Below, piece by piece: positions 59,076-64,000 of a stretch of 64,000 bases of DNA. The notes under the pieces are model-generated. The model was not told the origin of the DNA. It worked only from the letters and a program-made list of their open reading frames with translations, and ran no database searches. Source of the DNA: Dechloromonas denitrificans (GTDB taxonomy: Bacteria; Pseudomonadota; Gammaproteobacteria; Burkholderiales; Rhodocyclaceae); NCBI RefSeq assembly GCF_020510665.1, contig NZ_CP075187.1, positions 1,570,501 to 1,634,500 of the forward strand, read 5' to 3'. The position numbers and the translations under genes were made by a program. Each line of letters opens with the position of its first letter. Position 1 is the stretch's first letter.

Positions 59076-59345
59076 TCAGGCTGCAGTCGAGCCGCGCAAT
59101 TGAATCAGCTCAACCAGCGTATTGACCGAGCGCAGATAGTGTCGGGTTTTTTCATCCCCGGCTTCAATCACAATGCCGTACTTTTTCTTCAGGCCAAGGA
59201 CGAGTTCAAGTGCATCGATCGAGTCGAGGCCCAGGCCGTCATCGCCAAAAAGCGAAGTGTCATCCCCGATATCGTCAACAGAGATGTCTTCGAGATTCAT
59301 CGCTTCAATGATGAATTGCTTGAGTTCAAGGTGCAGGTTGGTCAT
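59076..59345 (-). CDS. acyl carrier protein, orphan
   Basis: An 89-residue phosphopantetheine carrier protein. The attachment serine is S42 in GLGLDSIDALEL. Helix 2 and the following LKKKYGIVIEAGDE resemble the carrier proteins of aryl-polyene and similar type II fatty-acid or polyketide clusters more than housekeeping AcpP. No ketosynthase, dehydratase or phosphopantetheinyl transferase gene is in the window, so the partner is unknown. It lies 3 bases downstream of the serine-hydrolase lipoprotein gene and converges with lexA. Confidence 0.88.
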   Translation of the reverse strand: MTNLHLELKQFIIEAMNLEDISVDDIGDDTSLFGDDGLGLDSIDALELVLGLKKKYGIVIEAGDEKTRHYLRSVNTLVELIQLRGSTAA

Positions 59346-59348
59346 GGT

Positions 59349-61115
59349 TCAGTTCAGTTTTTTGCGAAGTTGATGGCCTGAAAAGCCCAGGCGCGCTTCG
59401 TTATCTTGATAAATCAGGCGCAGCGTATCGCCGCGCCCACTCCCCAGGCCGGCAGTGACGGCCTCATTTTCGGATACCGGCTGGAAACCGATCCGCAACA
59501 GCAAGTCTGGTTTTTCGGCGAAACGTACTTCGCCAACCAGCAAGCCGTTTTCTTCTTTCAGTTCAATGCGTTCGGGGGTGGGGCCGTCGATTTTCTCGAC
59601 GATCTCGTATTGCCCGATGCGCTGCAGGAACTGTTCCGGAATGATGCCGGGCTTGAGCTTTTCACCAAACATCATTGATTCGCCGCCAAGGCGTCCGACA
59701 ACGATCTGGCGGCCATCGATGGTCGTCATCGAAACGCGGATATCTTCGAACGCACCGACGCTGACCGGCATGATGCCGAAGAGCTTGTATTTTAGGCTGA
59801 ACAGTCCATCCTCATGGGCGATCAGGCGAAAACGATGGCCAACCACGTCGACGTCGATGCTGCCGGAGTCTGTCGAAATCTTGCTCAGGCCGACCAGGGT
59901 GTCGAAGTAGCCGTTGAATTGACGCAATTCTTCCGGAGTCGGTTCGCGTTCTTTGGTTTTAGCCGTTTTGGCCGGCTCCTGATGGATGCCTGTTTTGGCT
60001 TCGAGCATCAGGCGGAGGGCTTCGGCCGAGATTTTGGAGACGGCAAGGTGGGCGCTGGCGGAGTTCGAGAGGACGACAACGCCCAGTTTGTGCTCCGGCA
60101 GGATCGCCATCATGCTGTGCGAGTCGGGCAGCGAGCCACCGTGGCTGGCCACCGGGCCGCCACCGGGGACTTCGATGCCGTGCATCATCCAGCCGAGTCC
60201 GACGTAGGAATTGAAGGCGAGGGGAAAGCTGGCATTCTGGATGCGCACCATTTCATGGGCGGATCGGGCAGAGAGAATGTTTTTGCCGCCATAGTGCCCG
60301 TCGGCAAACTGCATCTTGAGGAAGTGACCGAGGTCGATCACGTTGCTCAGCAGGTTGGCCGCCGGCATGTCGCGCAAAGAGAAAACTTCGATTTCTTTAT
60401 TGTTTTCGTATGCTTTCGCGACTGCACGCGATGCAAAACGACTCTGATTCATCTCCATCGGCTTGAAGAAATGTTCAGTCATGTAGCTTTCGAAGGGTTC
60501 GCCGCTGACTTTCTGGACGGTTGCTCCGAGGAGCGCCATGCCGACGTTGGAGTAAGAAAAAACGTAGTTTGGCGGAAAAGTCAGGTGCTCTTCGCGCAGT
60601 CCTTCGACGACTGTTTCGAAGTGGCCGGGATTGCGGACGAACATGCCGCGCAGGAAGTTGGAGGGCAGGCCGGAGTGATGCGTCATGATGTTGCGGGGCG
60701 TGACCGGACCGGCTTTGGCGAAGCGGGTCTTGATGGCGAAATCAGGCAAGGCAGCCACCAGAGGCTGGTCGATGTCGAGCTTGTCTTGCTCGGCCAGTTG
60801 CATGGTTGCTGCCGCGGTAAAGACCTTGGCGATCGAGCCGGCGCGGTACACGGTTTCCGGTGTGGCAGGAATCTTGTTTTCCAGGTCGGCGTATCCATAG
60901 CCTTTTTGCCAGATCACTCTTTGATCGTCGACCAGTGCAATGCTCAGGCCAGTGATGTCGTTATCCGACATTTCGCGGTCGACCAGCCAATCCAGGTATT
61001 TTTCGACATATCGGTAATCTCCACGGGCACTGCCTCCGGAAACCGGTGGCGGAGTGGCGCAGGCACCCAGGAGGAGCAGGGCGCAGGCGGCGGAAATGAT
61101 TCGATGGCAGAACAT
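59349..61115 (-). CDS. beta-lactamase-fold serine hydrolase lipoprotein
   Basis: A 588-residue PF00144 protein (class C beta-lactamase / penicillin-binding-protein-like, esterase or peptidase). The signal peptide has lipobox LLGAC (C19), so it is probably attached to a membrane facing the periplasm. The active site is complete: SIAK (S94, K97), YSN (188-190) and HGG (325-327). The catalytic domain fills ~40-380, and a beta-rich C-terminal half of about 200 residues follows, of DUF3471-like character. The substrate is unknown. The ATG at 61115 gives a normal signal peptide; a TTG at 61148 would add 11 residues and sits at the predicted transcription start. It is followed by the orphan ACP gene. 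Confidence 0.88.
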   Translation of the reverse strand: MFCHRIISAACALLLLGACATPPPVSGGSARGDYRYVEKYLDWLVDREMSDNDITGLSIALVDDQRVIWQKGYGYADLENKIPATPETVYRAGSIAKVFTAAATMQLAEQDKLDIDQPLVAALPDFAIKTRFAKAGPVTPRNIMTHHSGLPSNFLRGMFVRNPGHFETVVEGLREEHLTFPPNYVFSYSNVGMALLGATVQKVSGEPFESYMTEHFFKPMEMNQSRFASRAVAKAYENNKEIEVFSLRDMPAANLLSNVIDLGHFLKMQFADGHYGGKNILSARSAHEMVRIQNASFPLAFNSYVGLGWMMHGIEVPGGGPVASHGGSLPDSHSMMAILPEHKLGVVVLSNSASAHLAVSKISAEALRLMLEAKTGIHQEPAKTAKTKEREPTPEELRQFNGYFDTLVGLSKISTDSGSIDVDVVGHRFRLIAHEDGLFSLKYKLFGIMPVSVGAFEDIRVSMTTIDGRQIVVGRLGGESMMFGEKLKPGIIPEQFLQRIGQYEIVEKIDGPTPERIELKEENGLLVGEVRFAEKPDLLLRIGFQPVSENEAVTAGLGSGRGDTLRLIYQDNEARLGFSGHQLRKKLN

Positions 61116-61154
61116 GGGGACTTTCGGCGAGATGGGCAGGCACAGCAAGGCGCG

Positions 61155-61160
61155 ATTATA
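61155..61160 (-). promoter_or_regulatory. -10 element of the serine hydrolase gene
   Basis: A perfect TATAAT on the minus strand (61160-61155), 39 bases before the ATG at 61115. No good -35 match at 16-18 bases. Confidence 0.45.
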
Positions 61161-61194
61161 AGTCAGATGAATCGGCCGCCTTTCGGCAAAATAG

Positions 61195-61223
61195 CTGACA
61201 AATTCAGTCGAGTATTTTAAAAT
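61195..61223 (+). promoter_or_regulatory. promoter of cysE
   Basis: CTGACA (61195-61200) and TAAAAT (61218-61223), each 5 of 6 matches, 17 bases apart, ending 32 bases before the cysE ATG. GGGAGA is the ribosome binding site. Confidence 0.7.
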
Positions 61224-61255
61224 TCACCCTTGGAAAAAAAGGGAGATTCAGCTTC

Positions 61256-62011
61256 ATGTTCCGGCAGTTGAGTGAGGATATCCGTGCGGTTTTCGACCGT
61301 GACCCGGCAGCCCGTTCGTTCTGGGAAGTGCTCACCTGTTATCCCGGCATCCACGCCCTGATCCTGCACCGTGTCGCGCATTGGCTGTGGGCCCATCGTC
61401 TGCGCTGGCTGGCTCGCTTCACCGCACATCTTTCCCGCTTTTTTACCGGCATCGAAATTCATCCCGGTGCGACCATCGGTCGCCGTTTCTTCATCGATCA
61501 CGGGATGGGCGTTGTGATCGGTGAAACTGCGCTGATCGGTGACGATGTCACGCTTTATCACGGTGTTACGCTGGGCGGTACGTCCTGGAACAAGGGCAAG
61601 CGTCATCCGACGCTGGAAAATGGCGTCGTGATCGGAGCTGGAGCCAAGGTGCTTGGGCCGATCACGATTTCGGCAGGCGCCAAGGTCGGGTCGAATGCCG
61701 TCGTGACCAAGCCTTTGCCGGCCGGTGCGACTGCGGTCGGCAATCCGGCACGGATTCTCGATCATTCCGAACAGAGCAAACAGCGCGAAGAGCAGGCCGA
61801 AAAGATGGGTTTCTCGGCCTACGCTGTCGGGCGTGATCAGGATGATCCCCTGGCCAAGGCCATTCATGGCCTGCTGGATCACGCTGCCGAGACCGATCGG
61901 CGTCTCGCTTCGCTGCTCAAGGAGCTTGAACAGCAAGGCGTGAAGTGTGATCAGGAGGTGCAGTTGGCTGATTCTTTCGATGCCCAGTATCTGAGCAAAA
62001 TAGTTGACTGA
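61256..62011 (+). CDS. cysE: serine O-acetyltransferase
   Basis: A 251-residue enzyme making O-acetylserine, the first step of cysteine synthesis. The N-terminal helical domain (~1-65) is followed by left-handed beta-helix hexapeptide repeats ([25 protein letters not shown] to about 180) with active-site histidines in FIDHG and LYHGVTLGG. The C-terminus is longer than in some homologues and helical ([18 protein letters not shown]). It lies 56 bases before iscR, so it may be partly co-transcribed; it provides cysteine for the desulfurases encoded downstream. Confidence 0.95.
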   Translation: MFRQLSEDIRAVFDRDPAARSFWEVLTCYPGIHALILHRVAHWLWAHRLRWLARFTAHLSRFFTGIEIHPGATIGRRFFIDHGMGVVIGETALIGDDVTLYHGVTLGGTSWNKGKRHPTLENGVVIGAGAKVLGPITISAGAKVGSNAVVTKPLPAGATAVGNPARILDHSEQSKQREEQAEKMGFSAYAVGRDQDDPLAKAIHGLLDHAAETDRRLASLLKELEQQGVKCDQEVQLADSFDAQYLSKIVD

Positions 62012-62033
62012 TTTTGTCGGCTTTCTGTATAGT
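62004..62033 (+). promoter_or_regulatory. promoter of the iscR operon
   Basis: TTGACT (62004-62009, 5 of 6) and TATAGT (62028-62033, 5 of 6), 18 bases apart. The -35 overlaps the cysE stop codon and the -10 is covered by the IscR site. Confidence 0.7.
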
Positions 62034-62053
62034 TGACCGTAATACTAGGTTAT
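62029..62053. promoter_or_regulatory. type-1 IscR binding site
   Basis: A 25-base site starting ATAGTTGACC and ending CTAGGTTAT. It agrees at 21 of 25 positions with the E. coli type-1 consensus as I recall it. It overlaps the -10 of the iscR promoter, so 2Fe-2S IscR would block transcription, giving feedback control. Confidence 0.85.
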
Positions 62054-62067
62054 AGGCAGGAGATATC

Positions 62068-62574
62068 ATGCGACTTACCACCAAAGGGCGATTTGCTGTA
62101 ACGGCCATGATCGATCTGGCGCTGCGTTGTGATGAAGGCCCGGTGACTTTGGCCAGCATTAGCGAGCGCCAGAAGATTTCTCTCTCTTATCTTGAGCAAC
62201 TGTTTGGCAAGTTGCGCCGCTACAAGCTGGTCGACAGCGTGCGCGGTCCGGGTGGTGGCTATTGTGTCGCCCGTCCGATTGCCCAGGTTGCGGTGGCCGA
62301 TATCATTCGTGCAGTCGACGAGCAGCTTGATGCAACGCAATGCGGTGGTCGTGAGAATTGTCACGATGAGCACCGCTGCATGACGCATGATCTGTGGTCT
62401 ACGCTCAATGCAAAAATGTACGAATATCTCTCGTCGGTAACGCTGGCCGAACTGGTTGAAAAACAAAAGGCCAAGCTTGCTGGCGCAGGGCAAGTCGTGA
62501 TGGAAGACAAGCGTCGTCTCGGGCCGCAGCCTCGCGCCCGGGGTGTTCGGGAAAAGGCCGGCGCTCTGGTCTGA
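62068..62574 (+). CDS. iscR: Fe-S cluster regulator IscR
   Basis: A 168-residue Rrf2-family repressor. The winged-helix N-terminus (MRLTTKGRFAVTAMIDLAL) is followed by the cluster ligands C92, C98, C104 and H107, in the same spacing and numbering as E. coli IscR. AGGAG precedes the ATG. It senses Fe-S status and represses its own operon through the type-1 site just upstream. A six-base gap separates it from the first cysteine desulfurase gene. Confidence 0.96.
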   Translation: MRLTTKGRFAVTAMIDLALRCDEGPVTLASISERQKISLSYLEQLFGKLRRYKLVDSVRGPGGGYCVARPIAQVAVADIIRAVDEQLDATQCGGRENCHDEHRCMTHDLWSTLNAKMYEYLSSVTLAELVEKQKAKLAGAGQVVMEDKRRLGPQPRARGVREKAGALV

Positions 62575-62579
62575 TCGTC

Positions 62580-63737
62580 ATGTTTCAACCTGTCTACCTC
62601 GATCACAATGCCACGACGCCGCTTGATCCTGCGGCGCTGGCGGCCATGCTGCCATGGCTCGAACAGTGCTGCGGCAATGCCTCCAGCCGGCATGAGTACG
62701 GTCGGGCGGCGCGCAGTGCGATCGATCAGGCGCGTCAGCAGGTTGCCGCGGCAGTCAATGCGCACCCGACCGAAATCGTGTTTACCAGTGGTGGCAGCGA
62801 GGCCAACAACCTTTTCATCAAAGGTGCTGCGGCATCGTTGAAGCCCGGTCTGATTGCCATTGGCGCAACCGAGCACCCCTGTGTGACCCGTCCGGCGGCG
62901 CAGTTGCTGCGGCAGGGGTGGGATCTTCGGTCTGTCGCGGTCGACGCCAAAGGTCGTATCGATTTGCCGGGCTTCCAAGCACTGGTTGCGCAGCGTCCGC
63001 GTCTGGTTTCAATCATGACGGCCAATAATGAAACCGGCGTCATTCAGGATATGAATCTTCTGTTGCAGGTGGCAAAGGCTGCTGGCAGCTGGTTTCATAG
63101 CGATGCAGTGCAGGCTTTCGGTAAAATGGCGCTTGATTTTCGGACCCTGAATGCTACAGGGCTGCATGCAATGACCCTGTCGGCACACAAAATCAACGGT
63201 CCCAAAGGGGCCGCTGCGTTGGTGGTCGATAAACGTGTTGAATTGCAGGCGCAAATTGCTGGTGGTGGCCACGAGCGAGGCTTGCGGTCAGGCACTGAAA
63301 ATGTGCCGGCAATCGTCGGATTTGGCATTGCTGCGGAACTTGCGGCGCAACGCGTTGCCGAATTGCCGCACCGCATGCGTGTCTTGCAGCAAAATATGGA
63401 AACTGGCTTGGTGGCGTTGGGTGCGCGGATTTTTGCGGTCGACGCCGAAAGACTGCCAAATACGAGTTATTTTGCCTTGCCGGATATCGACGGTGAAACG
63501 CTGGTCGGCAAGCTGGATCGTGCCGGATTTGCCGTCGCCAGCGGAGCGGCCTGTTCGAGTGCCAATTCTGAGCCGTCGCATGTTTTGCAGGCCATGGGTG
63601 TGGCGCCGGAAGTGGCACGCGGTGCAGTACGAGTCAGTCTTGGTGCGAGCAATACCGAGGCTGATGTGGAACAGTTCATTAACGCCTTGCGGGTTACAGT
63701 CGGACGCCTGCAGGGACTGACGGCAATTGCCGTTTGA
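62580..63737 (+). CDS. cysteine desulfurase, NifS/IscS-like, first copy
   Basis: A 385-residue PLP enzyme taking sulfur from cysteine. PLP-lysine K204 is in SAHKINGPKG, H99 stacks on PLP (ATEHP), D175 is in HSDAVQ, and the catalytic loop cysteine is C325 in SGAACSSANSEPSHVL. The length is short for IscS (404) and close to NifS/ICS-like class I enzymes. It lies between iscR and a second desulfurase gene that better fits IscS, so it may be a paralogue with another partner, or redundant. The start is the ATG at 62580. Confidence 0.9.
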   Translation: MFQPVYLDHNATTPLDPAALAAMLPWLEQCCGNASSRHEYGRAARSAIDQARQQVAAAVNAHPTEIVFTSGGSEANNLFIKGAAASLKPGLIAIGATEHPCVTRPAAQLLRQGWDLRSVAVDAKGRIDLPGFQALVAQRPRLVSIMTANNETGVIQDMNLLLQVAKAAGSWFHSDAVQAFGKMALDFRTLNATGLHAMTLSAHKINGPKGAAALVVDKRVELQAQIAGGGHERGLRSGTENVPAIVGFGIAAELAAQRVAELPHRMRVLQQNMETGLVALGARIFAVDAERLPNTSYFALPDIDGETLVGKLDRAGFAVASGAACSSANSEPSHVLQAMGVAPEVARGAVRVSLGASNTEADVEQFINALRVTVGRLQGLTAIAV

Positions 63738-63762
63738 ATAACCCGACTTAGCGAGAATAAAG

Positions 63763-64000
63763 ATGAAACTCCCCATCTATCTGGATTACTCGGCAACGAC
63801 GCCGGTCGACCCGCGTGTCGCGGCCAAAATGATTCCGTTCCTCTGCGAGGATTTCGGCAATCCGGCTTCGCGTTCGCACAGCTTTGGCTGGGTTGCAGAT
63901 GCAGCCGTCGAAGAAGCACGCGAGCAGGTCGCGACGCTGGTCAATGCCGATCCGAAGGAAATCGTCTGGACCTCCGGCGCCACCGAGTCCAACAATCTCG
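63763..64000 (+). CDS. iscS: cysteine desulfurase IscS, N-terminal part (cut by window end)
   Basis: The first 79 codons of a second class I cysteine desulfurase: [19 protein letters not shown], then [13 protein letters not shown] and [13 protein letters not shown]. These match the IscS N-terminus closely, more so than the preceding paralogue. AGCGAGAATAAAG precedes the ATG with a weak ribosome binding site. It begins 26 bases after the first desulfurase gene, so both are in the isc operon. The PLP lysine and active-site cysteine lie beyond the window. Confidence 0.9.
   Translation, partial: MKLPIYLDYSATTPVDPRVAAKMIPFLCEDFGNPASRSHSFGWVADAAVEEAREQVATLVNADPKEIVWTSGATESNNL

Noticed and set aside
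59041..59084. GC-rich inverted repeats between lexA and the ACP gene as a terminator
   Set aside because: The arms run into the ACP stop and there is no T-run on either strand; not strong enough to list as a feature.
59814..61220. A 468-codon open frame on the plus strand, antisense to the serine hydrolase
   Set aside because: The hydrolase has an intact active site and signal peptide; the antisense frame has neither motifs nor a plausible start.

Overview
The window is a 64 kb piece of an ordinary, gene-dense bacterial chromosome. It contains no rRNA, tRNA, IS element, prophage or CRISPR array that I can see, and no gene-free stretch longer than about 300 bases (the longest is the 232 bases before phaC). 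Gene content and order point to a betaproteobacterium. The evidence is the divergent gloB / methyltransferase-rnhA-dnaQ block, the divergent bamD / rluD-pgeF block, the full rpsB-tsf-pyrH-frr-uppS-cdsA-dxr-rseP-bamA-skp-lpxD-fabZ-lpxA-lpxB-rnhB run, a class I PHA synthase with phaB and phaR, an S-methyl-5'-thioinosine type phosphorylase, and an IscR-headed isc operon. A member of the Rhodocyclales (Dechloromonas/Azonexus type) is my best guess; that is an inference from style and content, not a measured relationship.

Layout. 1-3983: end of an M18 aminopeptidase gene, a lipase-like hydrolase, dnaQ, rnhA and a methyltransferase on the minus strand, facing gloB. 3993-4816: an orphan CheY-like receiver and a small membrane protein. 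4891-12373: a giant AsmA-like DUF748 protein, RmuC, a DUF3293 protein and a kinase-HDOD-GAF fusion. 12374-15690: bamD facing away from rluD-pgeF, then a ZIP metal transporter. 16238-20252: PHA polymer genes phaC, two phaB copies and the regulator phaR. 20283-30928: a guanine-deaminase-like gene divergent from smc-zipA-ligA-galU-hpt-methyltransferase-mtnP, most of them overlapping or abutting. 30986-34344: glnD and map on the minus strand. 34463-50299: a lone rfbD and then the large translation / envelope-biogenesis cluster, ending with a SpoU methyltransferase. 50365-57896 (minus): ppsR; a three-gene unit of M48 lipoprotein protease, SH3-like secreted protein and CHASE2 membrane protein; ppc and a universal stress protein. 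58003-61115: a small unknown gene, lexA with its SOS box, an orphan acyl carrier protein and a beta-lactamase-fold lipoprotein. 61256-64000: cysE, iscR with an excellent type-1 IscR site, and two cysteine desulfurase genes in tandem, the second cut by the window end.

How the genes work together. The 35-50 kb cluster couples ribosome supply (S2, EF-Ts, ribosome recycling, UMP kinase) to undecaprenyl, phospholipid, isoprenoid, outer-membrane-protein and lipid A synthesis. Together with bamD it provides two Bam subunits and the Skp chaperone. The PHA genes make and regulate storage polymer. The hpt-mtnP pair fits salvage of methylthioadenosine-derived purine to IMP. The cysE-isc region couples cysteine supply to Fe-S assembly under IscR feedback.

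The less ordinary items are: (i) the CHASE2/SH3/M48 unit, whose 5' leader forms a long hairpin that would bury the ribosome binding site; (ii) an apparent internal duplication of the helix-hairpin-helix module in LigA; (iii) the kinase-HDOD-GAF fusion in an overlapping unit with RmuC; (iv) bamD and rluD starting on the same base pairs on opposite strands; (v) tandem cysteine desulfurases behind IscR. None of these is proven to be a new system; the CHASE2 unit is the best candidate.
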